A stretch of 64,000 nucleotides of DNA from CAVTJX01 sp963735175 (GCA_963735175.1 CAVTJX010000016.1:434001-498000); one strand, 5' to 3'; positions 47,186 through 57,446 are shown, counted from the first letter of the stretch. Notes: generated by a model from the sequence alone, not told the origin. Made by a program: numbers and translations.

Positions 47186-50100
47186 ACCCGATTCCGAATA
47201 AACTGGATCTGCCGGCTCTCGATCGCGAACTTCCTCGATTTCTGGAGTCGCGAGCGCATCTTCGACAAGTCCGTTGCACGCCCCGCGCCCCGCGGCGACT
47301 TCGTCTTCTACGACGGCCCTTCCGGCACCAACGGCGTGCCCCACGTCGGTCACATGATGCAATCGGCCCTCAAGACCTCTGGCCGCGCTACAAAACCATG
47401 CAGGGCTTCCGTGTGCTGCGCAAGCTGGCTGGATACCCACGGTCTGCCCGTCGAAATGACCGCCAAGAAAGCCCTCGGCATCTCCTCCAGGCTCGAGATT
47501 ACCAAGATTGGTCGAGCAGCGCTTCATTGAAGAGTGCCGCAAGACCGTCTTCCGTTATAAGAGCTGTGGGAAACGGCCATCACCAAGCTGGGTCGTTTCG
47601 TCGACCTCCCCAACGCCTACGCCACCTACCAACCCTATTACATGCAGTCCGACTGGTGGACGCTGAAGCAGGCCTGGAATCTGGAACTCGACGGTGAAGC
47701 CCGCGAACTCGCCTTGCGCCTCGGCCAGTCGCCACGCTACCTCTACCGCGACTACCGCGTGATGGCGTACAGCCCGCGCACCGGCACTACGCTCTTCCAA
47801 TTTCGAGGTCGCGCAGGGCTATCAGGACGTCACCGACATCACGCTCTATGTCAAATTCCGCGTCAAGGGCGAGGCCAATCTCTACCTCACCGCTTGGACG
47901 ACGACGCCCTGGACGCTGCTGTCGAATCTTCGCCGTCGCCGTCCATCCGGAAATCGTCTATATCATCTGCGAACTGCTCGAGGACAACAACGCCGGCAAA
48001 CAGGGCGATCGCCTGATTCTCGCCCAAGCCCGCCACCTCGCCCTCGAGCCGCTGCTCGGCAAGCACCACATCGTTGGCCACAAGACTGGCCTGGAACTCG
48101 CTGGAATACAATACGAACCGATGTGGAACTGGCTCCCCGCTGACGGCGGCGCCATGCGCGTCGTCGCCGACGAATACGTCACCGCCGCGGACGGCACGGG
48201 TCTCGTGCATCTGGCCTATTACGGTGAGGACGATTTCCGCATCCTCCGCAAAAACGGCGTCCTCGCTCGTGCTCTCCGTCGGCCCCGACGGCCTCGTGGC
48301 GGACAACGTGACGCCCTTTGCCGGGCGCTGGTTCCGTGAGGACGGCCTCGATGTCGACATCCTCAAGGCCCTCAAGGCAAAGAACCTGCTCATCGGCAAA
48401 GAAAAGTACACCCACGCCTATCCGTTCGACTATCGCACGGGCATGCCGCTCATGTACTTCCCCCGTCCCGCGTGGTTCATCCGCACGACCGCTCTCAAAG
48501 ACATGATGCTCGAAGCGAACCGTCTCATCGGCTGGAAACCCGAGCACATCCGCGAAGGCCGCTTCGGCAACTGGCTGGAAAACGTCACTGACTGGAACGT
48601 CACCCGCGAGCGCTTCTGGGGCAGTCCGCTACCCGTGTGGCAAACCGAAGACGGCAGCGAATCCGTCTGCGTTTCGAGTCTTCCGAACTGCGCGCGCTGG
48701 TGGAAAAATCCGGCGGCAAGCTGCCCGATAATTTCGACGCTCACAAGCCCGAAATCGACCAGATCGTGTTGCGCGCCGCCGACGGCCGCGAAATGCGCCG
48801 CGAAGAACTTCGTGCTCGACAGTTGGTTCAACGCCGGCATCATGCCCTGGGGCCAGTTCGGCTATCCCGCCGAACCCGGTTCGCCCGAGCAGTTCCGCGC
48901 GCAGTACCCGGCGGACTTCATCTGCGAAGGTCTCGACCAGACCCGCGGCTGGTTCTACACCCTGCTCGCCTGCTCCTGTCTTGTCGCGAAGGCGAAAGCG
49001 CACGAAGCAAAGTTAATGGTTCAGGCCGCCAAGGTATTAGTTGAGATACCGGGTTCCCGTGCTGTTGACCGCGCGTCAATTAATGCTCAGGCCTGAAGTT
49101 AGCGCACTGGTATGGTGAGGTATCGTTTTGGGGCGACCCCCGCAACTGGTCTTCGTACAAAAACGTCATCTGCACGGAACTCGTGCTCGATCACGAAGGC
49201 CGCAAGATGTCCAAGTCCGTCGGCAACGTCGTCGATCCGCTCGCGCTCTTCGATAAATTCGGCGCCGATCCGGTTCGCTGGATTTTCTATTCGTCGAATC
49301 CCTGGAACTCCAAGCGCTTCGGCGAAGAGGAAATCGGCGATGCCGTGCGCGCCGTGATTTTACCACTCTGGAATTCGTACACCTTTTTCGTCACCTACGC
49401 GCTGATCGACGATTGGCACCCCGGTAAAAACGCAGAGACGCAGCCGACGCTGCTGGATCGCTGGATCGTTTCCGAGTATCACCGCATGCTCGAAAGCGTG
49501 ACGGCAGCACTCGACGTCTACGATGTCGCCACGGCGGCCGGCGCCATCACGCGGTTCCTTGACCTGCTCACCAACTGGTACATTCGCCGCTCGCGCCGCC
49601 GCTTCTGGAAATCCGAAAGCGACAGCGACAAGGCCACGGCTTACGCGACACTCTATGAACTGCTGACGGGACTGACCCACACCCTGGCCCCCTTTCTGCC
49701 GTTCCTGTCTGAGCACATATATCAGAACCTGGTGCGCAGTCTGAATATTCACGCCGCCGAAAGTGTGCATTTGGCAAGCTACCCGGTGCCCGACAGCCGA
49801 GCAACGCAGATCCCCGATCTCGAAGCCCGCATGGAACGGGTCACGGAAGCTGTAACCCTGGCCCGCGCGCTGCGGCAGGAACGGAACTTAAAGGTCCGCC
49901 AACCGCTCGCCAGCATGGTCTGGGTGGTGCCCGACGCGTCGACAGAAGGACGAATTGGCCCCGTTCTTGCAGATTATCGCCGACGAATTAAACGTCAAGT
50001 CGGTGAAACTTCGTCACGATGATGGCGATCTCGTGACACGATCCGCCGCCGCCAATTTCAAAGTGCTGGGCAAACGGGCCGGCAAGCGGATGCCGGAAGT

Positions 50101-50575
50101 CGCGAAAGCCGTAAGTGAACTAACGGACACCCGGATTCGTGAACTCGAAGCCGGACAGTCGTTCCGCTTCGATGACTTTGAACTGACACTGGATGATATC
50201 GTCATTCGCCGCCAGGAACAACCGGGCCTGGCGCTGAAATCCGACGGCTACATGACCGTTGCCCTGGATACGGAACTGACGCCCGAACTTGAAGCCGAAG
50301 GTTTCGCCCGCGAGGTCGTCCACCATATCCAGAACCTGCGCAAGCAATCGGGTTTCGAAATCACGGACCGGATTCACGTCGAGCTGCAATCGCCCTCCTC
50401 CGCCTTGGAGCGTGCGCTGGGTGACTATCGAGATTACATCTGCCGTGAAACTTTAGCCCGCAGTTTTGAGTTTAAAAATGATGTGGCGGGAGTCGTGGTC
50501 GACTCCAACGGCCACGCGCTGACCCTCGCCATCCGGCGTGTCGCGGAATCCTCGCAGCAAGCGAACGATAAATAA
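47179..50575 (+). CDS. ileS: isoleucyl-tRNA synthetase, eukaryotic-like type (many frameshifts)
   Basis: Charges tRNA-Ile. The HIGH motif is HVGH in GTNGVPHVGHMMQSALK; DTHGLPVEMTAKKALGI, LTAWTTTPWTLLSNL (editing entry), DQTRGWFYTLLA and KMSKS (RKMSKSVGNVVDP) follow in order. The sequence resembles the larger eukaryote-like IleS (type 2), which often tolerates mupirocin. At least eight frame switches are needed between 47230 and 49990; at 47425 two short G runs have each lost one base (AAGGCTGG and TGGGAT). A segment of about 120 bp between the DQTRGWFY and KMSKS regions does not fit the family (listed separately). The last 200 codons are open in one frame. Confidence 0.92.
49000..49125 (+). 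other. non-homologous segment inside ileS
   Basis: Between TRGWFYTLLA and FGDPRNWSSYKNVICTEL the family has only a few residues, but here about 120 bp intervene. The segment contains stop codons in the ileS frame, near-repeats TTAATGGTTCAGGCC (from 49013) and TTAATGCTCAGGCC (about 49078), and the palindrome TCAGGCCTGA. It could be a small insertion element, a lineage-specific loop hidden by indels, or an assembly artefact. Boundaries are approximate. Confidence 0.5.
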
Positions 50576-50585
50576 CGGGAGTGGC

Positions 50586-51065
50586 ATGGCTGCCAAATCG
50601 TCGACGAAACACAAGGCGGAGAAGGTGGAAGCGCCCAAGGAGCACGGCAAGTGGCCTTCGGGAGATAAACCTGCCCTCTATGGACCGGAATGGAAAGAGT
50701 ATTTCCGGGACATCATCCTCAACCGCCGCAAGGAAATTCTGCGCGAACTGACTTACCTGCGCGAAACTTCCATGGACTCCACGACCGACCAATACGCCGG
50801 GGATAACTCGACGTACAGCTATCATATGGCCGATCAAGGCACGGACGCCCAGGAACGCGAAAAGGCTTTCCTCTTCGCCAGCCGCGAAGGCAAAATGCTG
50901 CGCCTGCTCGACCAGGCTCTCGAGCGCATCGACGCCGGTACTTACGGCTATTGCCAGGAAACCGGCCAGCCCATCGAATTCAAACGGCTCGAGGCGATTC
51001 CCCATGCCCGGCTGAGTATCGCCGCCAAAAAACGCCACGAAGAAGAAAACAACCCCTCGGAATGA
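50586..51065 (+). CDS. TraR/DksA-family protein with reduced zinc finger
   Basis: A 159-residue protein with an N-terminal charged region, a helical hairpin (FRDIILNRRKEILRELTYLR; DQALERIDAGTY) and the C-terminal TraR/DksA finger YGYCQETGQPIEFKRLEAIP. Only the first of four cysteines is present, as is common in Bacteroidota versions, so zinc binding is probably lost. DksA-type proteins modulate RNA polymerase. It overlaps lspA by 4 nt. Confidence 0.92.
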   Translation: MAAKSSTKHKAEKVEAPKEHGKWPSGDKPALYGPEWKEYFRDIILNRRKEILRELTYLRETSMDSTTDQYAGDNSTYSYHMADQGTDAQEREKAFLFASREGKMLRLLDQALERIDAGTYGYCQETGQPIEFKRLEAIPHARLSIAAKKRHEEENNPSE

Positions 51066-51643
51066 CACACCGGCGTCCGGTCTGGCCATGGTATACGGGT
51101 GCGGCGACGCTCTTGATCCTCGATCAGGTCAGCAAGGCACTCGTCCGGCAGTATTTCGATCTCTACCAATCCATCCCCCTGCTCGGCACCGATCTGCTGC
51201 GCCTGACCTATGTCCTCAATCCGGGCATTGCCTTCGGTGCGCGGTACTTCGGGATGCCGCTGCTGCTCATTTTTGGCTGGGGAGCTTCCGTCGCGCTGGC
51301 CATCTTTCTTTACCGGCTCGCGAAACACGGCGACCCTTTGCGCTGGCCCGTTATGCTGTTTCTCGCCGGGGCGCTTGGCAACTCCATCGACCGGACCATC
51401 TTCGGCCAAGTAACCGACTTTGTCGACGCCGACTTCCCCGATTTTATCATGCAGCGCTGGCCGGTGTTTAATGTCGCCGACTCGTGCATCACCGTCGGCA
51501 TCACCCTGCTCGCGCTGCTGGTCCTGTTTGCGCGCGGTCAACGCTCCCGACCTTCCCCGGCGGACCCTCATGCCCGATTCTCTCCAGAATCCGATTCCCT
51601 TCCTGCTGACGACCGCACCGGGTCAACAACGGCTGCGGATTGA
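51062..51643 (+). CDS. lspA: lipoprotein signal peptidase
   Basis: Aspartic protease that removes signal peptides from prolipoproteins after lipid attachment. It has four hydrophobic segments, a Q-V-S-K motif (LDQVSKALVR), and the two catalytic aspartates in ALGNSIDRTIFG and FNVADSCITVG. The C-terminal 30 residues (PSPADPHARFSPESDS) are a disordered tail. The gene overlaps the TraR/DksA gene upstream and rluD by 74 nt downstream. Confidence 0.95.
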   Translation: MTHRRPVWPWYTGAATLLILDQVSKALVRQYFDLYQSIPLLGTDLLRLTYVLNPGIAFGARYFGMPLLLIFGWGASVALAIFLYRLAKHGDPLRWPVMLFLAGALGNSIDRTIFGQVTDFVDADFPDFIMQRWPVFNVADSCITVGITLLALLVLFARGQRSRPSPADPHARFSPESDSLPADDRTGSTTAAD

Positions 51644-52576
51644 CCGCTACCTCCAGCAAGCCCTCCCCTCCATTTCCCGGCACAAGGTGCATGAACTGAT
51701 CGACGCGGGTCTCGTTCGCGTCGACGGTGTTGTGCCCAAAAAGTCCCACAAGGTCGGCCCCGGCGAGCGCATCGAAATCTTCTTCCGCGACCAGCCACCC
51801 TTCGGACATCCGTCCCGAAGCCATCCCGCTCGAAATCTACTTCGAAGACGAACATCTGCTGGTCGTGAACAAGCCACAGGGCATGGTCACGCATCCCGCG
51901 CACGGCCATTTCTCCGGCACGCTCGTGAATGCCCTGATGCACCATCTGGGCTGGAGCGACGCCGGTCCAACCATCCGGCCCGGCATCGTCCACCGCCTCG
52001 ACAAGGGCACCTCCGGTCTGCTGGTGGTTGCCAAAAACGAATCGGTCCACCGCCGCCTGACGGAGCAGTTCTCCGACCGCACAGGTCAAGCGCGTGTATG
52101 CGGCCCTCGTCTGGGGGCGCTTTAAAGTCTCCGATGGCGAAATCGACGCCCCCCTCGGCCGCCACCCCGGCGACCGCTTGCGTCAGGCTGTCGTCCGCCA
52201 CGGCGGTAAAACCGCGATTACGACCTTTCACGTCGAAGAAACGTACCGGGATATCACGTTCCTTTCGCTCCGATTGAAAACCGGACGGACCCACCAGATC
52301 CGGGCGCACCTTGAATACGAAGGCCATCCCCTTTTCGGTGACACAACTTACGGCGGACGCCTGAAGCGCATCGCCGGAATGCCCGGCACCCGCAAGAAAT
52401 TCTATACCGACGCGTTGGGTTTAATCGCCGATGTCGCCTTACATGCCCGCGTCCTGGGGTTTGTACATCCGGTCACAGGTCAGGAGCTCGAGTTTAGCGC
52501 CCCACCCCCCGATAATTTCACGCAGATTTTGAATTTACTGCGGGACGATGCCTACAAAAGTCTTGACAATGTGTGA
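51570..52576 (+). CDS. rluD: 23S rRNA pseudouridine synthase RluD/RluA family (frameshifted)
   Basis: Converts uridines to pseudouridine in large-subunit rRNA. The N-terminal S4 domain reads LRIDRYLQQALPSISRHKVH and VDGVVPKKSHKVGPGERI. The catalytic motif is GIVHRLDKGTSGLLVVAKN (Asp of HRLD). RTHQIRAHLEYEGHPLFGDT is the motif III region. Frames switch near 51800 and 52080. It starts inside lspA. Confidence 0.93.
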
Positions 52577-52591
52577 CAAATATCCTATATT
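52563..52591 (+). promoter_or_regulatory. sigma70-like promoter for secD-secF
   Basis: TTGACA (52563-52568), a 17-nt spacer and TATATT (52586-52591), the same arrangement as at 3400-3428. It overlaps the last codons of rluD. Transcription would start near 52598, about 43 nt before the secD ATG. Confidence 0.8.
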
Positions 52592-52640
52592 TCTTAATTC
52601 CTGACACAGTGTAAAGCCTTTATTTTCACAAAGCTTCCCC

Positions 52641-54712
52641 ATGAAATCTGTCCGCAACCGGTTCATCTTCCTGCTCATCCTCCTCGGGCTCGGGGTTTAC
52701 TACCTCTACCCGACATTGAAGTATGAACAGCTCGCCCGCGAGGAACAAAAGAGCCTGGTGGAACTCGCCAGCCTCTCCAACCTCCCCCTCGATCGACTGG
52801 GCACGGATGTCTATCGCGATGACGTGGATCTCCGGTCTGAGATCGAAGCGTCAGACCTTGCCCCCGAGCAAAAAGAACAGGCCGTTCAGAAACTCGAGTA
52901 CCTGCGCGGCGACTTCCTCAAGGACATGAAGTATTACCGCCCGAAGGCGATCAAGCTCGGTCTTGATTTGCAGGGCGGTATGTTCCTCGTGCTGGAAGTC
53001 GACATCGTCAAGATGCTCGACAACCAGGCCAAGGGCAAGGACGACGCCTTCGACCGGATCATGGCGCAATTGCGTCAGGCCGCGACCCGCCGCAATGTCG
53101 ACGTGTTCGACGAACTGCGCGCCATCGCCGGCCGCGAACACGCTTCGCTTAATCGCTACTGGGGCGACGCCGGACAAACGGACGAAGCCATCGTCTCCGA
53201 TCTTACCAGGGCCGCCGACGACGCCGTCGACCGCTCGCTTGAGATCCTGCGCAACCGCATCGACCAGTTCGGCGTTTCCGAACCCTCACTGGTCAAGATG
53301 GGAACGCGCCGCATCGCCCTCGAGCTCCCCGGTGTTAAGGATCCAATCCGCGCCCGCGAACTTGTGGGCCGCACCGCGCTCCTCGAATTCAAGCTGCTTG
53401 TCGATGCGGATCGCGCCCGCGACATCCTGACCAAGCTCGATGCCGGCATTGCCGCCTCCATCAAGGGTCAACCCCTTCCGGATTCGCTGCAAGCCGCGAC
53501 GACGGACACCAGTGCCAAAGTCAAAGCCGATACCACCGCGCTCGCCGCGAAGGACTCCGCCAAGACCGATACCGCCGCCACTGAAGCGCAGAAGCTCTTT
53601 GCTGAAAACGCCGCCGCCGACAGCGCCGCCGCCGATACGTCGAGCAAAGAACACCCGCTGCTTAGTCTGTTTGTGGGCGGAACGCAGAACATTCTCGTGC
53701 CCGCCGAAAACAAGAGCCGCGTCACCCGTCTTCTTGCCTCGCGCGAATATCAGAAGTTGATTCCCGGCGACGTGCAGTTCGTCTGGTCCAACAAGACCTT
53801 GCCCGCCGGTGAAGCCGGAACGGAACACTGGGCGCTCTATCTCGTCAAGAAGCAGGCCGAAATGACTGGTAGCGACCATTGACGACGCCCAGTCCAAACT
53901 CGGCGAGGGTTTTGATCCAGAACAAGCCGGCAAGCCCGTCGTTACGCTGCAGTTCACCAAAGATGGCGGTCGCACCTTTGCCCGCGTTACCGGCGCCAAC
54001 GTCGACAAGCGCCTCGGCATCATCCTCGATGACAAGGTCTACATGGCCCCCAATATCCAGGACAAGATCTCCGGCGGCTCGGCCATCATCACCGGCCTGT
54101 CCGACATGAACGAGGCCCGCGACATTTCCATCGTCCTCCGCGCCGGCGCGCTGCCTGCCCCGGTCACCATCGCTGAAGAGCGCACTGTCGGTCCGTCGCT
54201 GGGACGTGACTCCGTCGAAGCCGGCAAGACCAGCGTCTTCTGGGCCTTTACCGTCGTCTTCCTCTTCATGCTCTGGTATTACCGCGCCTCGGGCGGCATC
54301 GCCGACCTCGCGATGATGATCAACATGTTCCTGCTGCTGGCCATACTGGCCATGTTCCAGTTCACGCTCACCATGCCCGGCATCGCCGGTATGATTCTGA
54401 CCATTGGTATGGCGGTCGACGCTAACGTGCTGATCTTCGAACGCATCCGCGAGGAACTCGCGCTCGGCAAAACGGTCCGCGCGGCAATTGAAACCGGCTT
54501 CGAGCGCGCCACTGTTACGATCATCGACTCCAACGTCACCACGGCCATCGCTGGCGTCGTGCTCCTGGTCTATGGAACCGGTTCCATCAAGGGCTTCGCG
54601 CTGACCCTCACCGTGGGTATCATCGTTAACCTCTTCGCCGCGATCTTCGTCACCCGCCTCGTCGTACGACGCCTTCACCGCTGGCCGCCAACTCAAGAAA
54701 TTGAGTGTCTAA
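52641..54712 (+). CDS. secD: protein translocase subunit SecD (frameshifted)
   Basis: Uses the proton-motive force to pull secreted proteins across the membrane. The N-terminal helix (FIFLLILLGLGVYYLYPTL) precedes the D1-2 motif LGLDLQGGMFLVLEVD. The P1 region contains ILRNRIDQFGVSEPSLVKMG and GRTALLEFKL. Residues about 274-335 form an Ala/Thr/Asp/Lys-rich, low-complexity insertion. The C-terminal RND-like helices include GMAVDANVLIFERIREEL. Frames switch near 53870 and 54664; the second gives the proper end YDAFTAGRQLKKLSV at 54712. Confidence 0.94.
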
Positions 54713-55628
54713 TGCCCAAGTTCTTCGCCAAAACCACCATTGATTTCGTCTCGCCGGCGCTGGATCTGTCATCGGCATTTCCGCGGTCATTATCGTCGCC
54801 GGCCTCGTCACCATGGGCATTCGCGGCGATGAACTGGTCCATCGACTTCCGCGGCGGCCTCGACATGCAGGTCCGCTTCGCCCAGCCCGCTCTCCGACGG
54901 CCAGGTCCGCAGTGCCCTCGCGGCGCTCTGAACGTTGGGGAAGTCAAGACAATCTCCAGCCTCGGCCAGCCGGACGATACTCCTGATCCGCATGAAGGTC
55001 GCCGAAAATAGCGAAGAAACGCAGAAACAGGTTATGGCACAGCTCGCCAACGCCTTCCCCGGCAATAAAGCCGAACTGCGTAACGTCGAAGTCGTCGGCC
55101 CCAAGGTCGGCAGCGAACTGCGCCGTCAGGCCACGATCTCGGCTGTGGTGGCGATCATCCTCCTGCTGATCTATATCACCTGGCGCTTCAAGTTCGAGTA
55201 CGCCGTCGGCGGCATCATCGCCCTCTTCCACGACGTGCTGATCACCCTTGCCTTTCTCGCCTTCTTCAACTACGAGTTCTCGCTGTCGGTTCTCGCCGCG
55301 CTGCTGACGATCCTCGGCTTCTCGCATCAACGACACGATCGTCGTCTACGACCGGATCCGTGAGAACCTGAAGAAGCTGCGGCAGATGAACCTCGCCCAG
55401 ATCATGAACCTCAGCATCAACGAGACCCTTTCGCGCACGATCATCACGTCGCTGACGGTGTTCTTCACGGTCCTCGTGCTCTTCATCTTCGGCGGCCCCG
55501 TGCTGCGCGGCTTCGCGTTCGCCATGCTCGTCGGCGTGATCGCCGGCAGCTACTCGACGATTTTCATCGCCGCCCCCGTCGTCCTTGAGTGGGCCCAGCG
55601 CGAAGCGCTTAAAGGCAAAAAACGGTAA
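54712..55628 (+). CDS. secF: protein translocase subunit SecF (frameshifted)
   Basis: Partner of SecD. The start overlaps the secD stop (TAATG). The first periplasmic segment shows NWSIDFRGGLDMQVRF, the SecF signature of IDFxGG; later GPKVGSELRRQATISAVVAI, FALFHDV-type IIALFHDVLITLAFLAF, and NETLSRTIITSLTVFFTVLV. Several indels lie near 54770, 54830, 54885, 54975 and 55325. The C-terminal half from 55386 is open. A terminator follows. Confidence 0.93.
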
Positions 55629-55649
55629 CTCTTCCGGCTCTCACCCTCG

Positions 55650-55679
55650 CAGCCCCGCGCGAGCGGGGCTGTTTTTGTT
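55650..55679 (+). terminator. Rho-independent terminator after secF
   Basis: CAGCCCCGC-GCGA-GCGGGGCTG is a perfect 9-bp stem with a 4-nt loop (55650-55671), followed by TTTTTGTT. It closes the secD-secF unit just before purA (start 55694), so purA probably has its own promoter or depends on read-through. Confidence 0.92.
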
Positions 55680-55693
55680 AAAGGATTCACGGC

Positions 55694-56968
55694 ATGGTCA
55701 CCATCGTCCTCGGCGCCCAATGGGGCGATGAAGGCAAGGGTAAGATCGTCGACTACCTCTCGGCCGACGCCGACGTTGTCGCCCGCTATCAGGGCGGCGC
55801 TAACGCCGGGCACACGGTCGTCCATGACGGTCAGAAGTTTGTCCTTCACCTGCTCCCGGCGGGCGTCCTCTGGCCGAATACCGTCTGTGTCATCGGCGCC
55901 GGCGTCGTCGTCGATCCCGTCGCGTTGTTAGACGAAGTGGCGCAGGTCGAGGCCGCCGGCATATCCCTGCGCGGCCGCCTCTTCGTCAGCCATCAGGCGC
56001 ATCTCATCATGCCCTACCACAAACTGCTCGACCAGGTCTACGAAGCGCAGGCCGACCGTACCAAAATCGGCACCACCGGCCGCGGCATCGGCCCTGCCTA
56101 TGTTGATAAAGTCGCCCGTACCGGCATCCGCATCGTCGATCTTTTAGACCGCGATTTTCTGCGTGAAAAGATTCGTTCCAACGTCGAGGACAAAAACCGC
56201 ATCCTCGCTCGCATTTACCAGGCGGCGGAAATGAACGTCGACGCCATCGTCGATGAATACCTCGCCTTCGACCAGCGCATCGATCCCTACGTCAAGGACG
56301 TCTCGGTGCTGCTCCACGAGGCCGTACGCGCCGGCAAGAAAGTCATTCTCGAAGGCGCGCAGGGCACGCTGCTCGACATTGATATGGGCACGTATCCCTT
56401 TGTCACGTCCTCCAATCCCACAGCGGGCGGCGCCTGCACCGGCCTCGGCATCGGACCGCGCGCCATTGACCGCGTAATGGGCATCATCAAAGCCTATACG
56501 ACGCGCGTCGGCGAAGGTCCCTTCCCCACCGAACTCGGTCCCGGGGAGGATGGCGTCAACCTCCGCGAGCGCGGCGATGAATACGGCGCGACGACCGGCC
56601 GTCCCCGCCGCTGCGGCTGGTTTGATGGCGTGGTCGCCCGCTTCTCGGCCCGCGTCAACAGCATCGATGTGTGGGCCATCACCAAGCTCGACGTGTTGAC
56701 GGGGCTGAATCCACTCAAGGTCTGTGTCGGCTACGAGGACGGCACCCGCACCTATCGCCATTTCCCCTCGGATGCGCGGCTGCTCTCGAAATGCCGTCCC
56801 GTTTACGAAGAGCTTCCCGGTTGGACCGAACCCATCGATCAGGTCCAGAACTGGGCCGATCTTCCGCAAGCCGCCAAGGACTACCTCCAATTCATCCAGG
56901 AATTCACTGAAGTTCCGGCCGCCATGATTTCCGTCGGCCCTTCCCGCAACCAAACCCTGGTCCGCTAA
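55694..56968 (+). CDS. purA: adenylosuccinate synthetase
   Basis: Converts IMP, aspartate and GTP to adenylosuccinate. The intact 424-residue protein has the P-loop GAQWGDEGKGKIVDYLS (catalytic Asp13 and Lys), GGANAGHTVVHDGQKF, GTTGRGIGPAYVDKV, GAQGTLLDIDMGTYPFVTSS and the base site GATTGRPRRCGWFDG. It is isolated from purN and purH, which are on the other strand at 20.6-22.8 kb. Confidence 0.97.
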   Translation: MVTIVLGAQWGDEGKGKIVDYLSADADVVARYQGGANAGHTVVHDGQKFVLHLLPAGVLWPNTVCVIGAGVVVDPVALLDEVAQVEAAGISLRGRLFVSHQAHLIMPYHKLLDQVYEAQADRTKIGTTGRGIGPAYVDKVARTGIRIVDLLDRDFLREKIRSNVEDKNRILARIYQAAEMNVDAIVDEYLAFDQRIDPYVKDVSVLLHEAVRAGKKVILEGAQGTLLDIDMGTYPFVTSSNPTAGGACTGLGIGPRAIDRVMGIIKAYTTRVGEGPFPTELGPGEDGVNLRERGDEYGATTGRPRRCGWFDGVVARFSARVNSIDVWAITKLDVLTGLNPLKVCVGYEDGTRTYRHFPSDARLLSKCRPVYEELPGWTEPIDQVQNWADLPQAAKDYLQFIQEFTEVPAAMISVGPSRNQTLVR

Positions 56969-57006
56969 GCATCGTATTCGATTTTTTCGTATCTTTGCTC
57001 CGACCG

Positions 57007-57066
57007 TTCATTTTCTTCGGATTCTCTTCTGACTCGAATTTCGGATTTCGAATTTCGAGTTTGGCT
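57007..57066. repeat. TTCGAA-rich intergenic repeat, copy 1
   Basis: The stretch before tRNA-Lys is built from near-repeats of TCGAATTTCGGATTTCGAAT type, with flanking TTCTTCGGATTC. A related stretch lies at 57447-57500. The units are 8-10 bp (GAATTTCG, GGATTTCG, GCATTTCG). This looks like a low-complexity intergenic repeat and not a gene. Confidence 0.6.
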
Positions 57067-57071
57067 TTCGT

Positions 57072-57144
57072 GAGGGCGTAGCTCAGCAGGTAGAGCACCG
57101 CCCTTTTAAGGCGGGTGTCGCGGGTTCGAGCCCCGCCGCCCTCA
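57072..57144 (+). tRNA. tRNA-Lys (anticodon UUU)
   Basis: A 73-nt cloverleaf: acceptor GAGGGCG pairs with CGCCCTC, followed by discriminator A. The anticodon arm is CCGCC-CTTTTAA-GGCGG with anticodon TTT; the T arm is GCGGG-TTCGAGC-CCCGC, and the D-loop contains the AGCAGGT pattern. The 3' CCA is not encoded (ACAAAG follows). A terminator lies six bases downstream. Confidence 0.97.
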
Positions 57145-57150
57145 CAAAGC

Positions 57151-57193
57151 AAGCGGCTCAGGAATCTTCCTGAGCCGCTTCTGCCATTTTTAC
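57151..57193 (+). terminator. Rho-independent terminator after tRNA-Lys
   Basis: AAGCGGCTCAGG (57151-57162) pairs with CCTGAGCCGCTT (57169-57180) around the loop AATCTT; a T-rich tail (CTGCCATTTTTAC) follows. The stem has 12 bp and is well placed to end the tRNA transcript. Confidence 0.9.
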
Positions 57194-57221
57194 TCACCGT
57201 TGCACATTCGATCAGGAGACC

Positions 57222-57434
57222 GTGCCTCCAGAGCGAGAAATCGCTGTTCAACCTGCAACCATACCGGCGATGCAATCGGCAATGGAACCGCATATAGCAA
57301 TGACCTCAGCGAATCCCAGCAGGACTGTCGTTAGTCTCAATCAAATGCGGTTGCCCGACGAAAACACCGTTGCGTTCGGCCTGCCAGTCCCGGAGATCGA
57401 TTTCGACACGCCGGTGGATCGCTACCGTTCGTAA
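57222..57434 (+). CDS. small hypothetical protein (70 residues)
   Basis: A GTG-started frame (AGGAG three bases upstream, a short spacing) encoding MPPEREIAVQPATIPAMQSA and ending VPEIDFDTPVDRYRS. It has no membrane helix or signal peptide, and I see no domain. It may be a genuine small gene in front of the HD-GYP gene, or a chance frame. The 92 nt between its stop and the HD-GYP start contain the second TTCGAA-type repeat. Confidence 0.35.
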   Translation: MPPEREIAVQPATIPAMQSAMEPHIAMTSANPSRTVVSLNQMRLPDENTVAFGLPVPEIDFDTPVDRYRS

Positions 57435-57446
57435 TCCACTTTATTT

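Noticed and set aside
57222..57434. Assigning a function to the 70-codon frame after tRNA-Lys.
   Set aside because: It has no recognisable domain and only moderate start signals; it is listed as hypothetical with low confidence.
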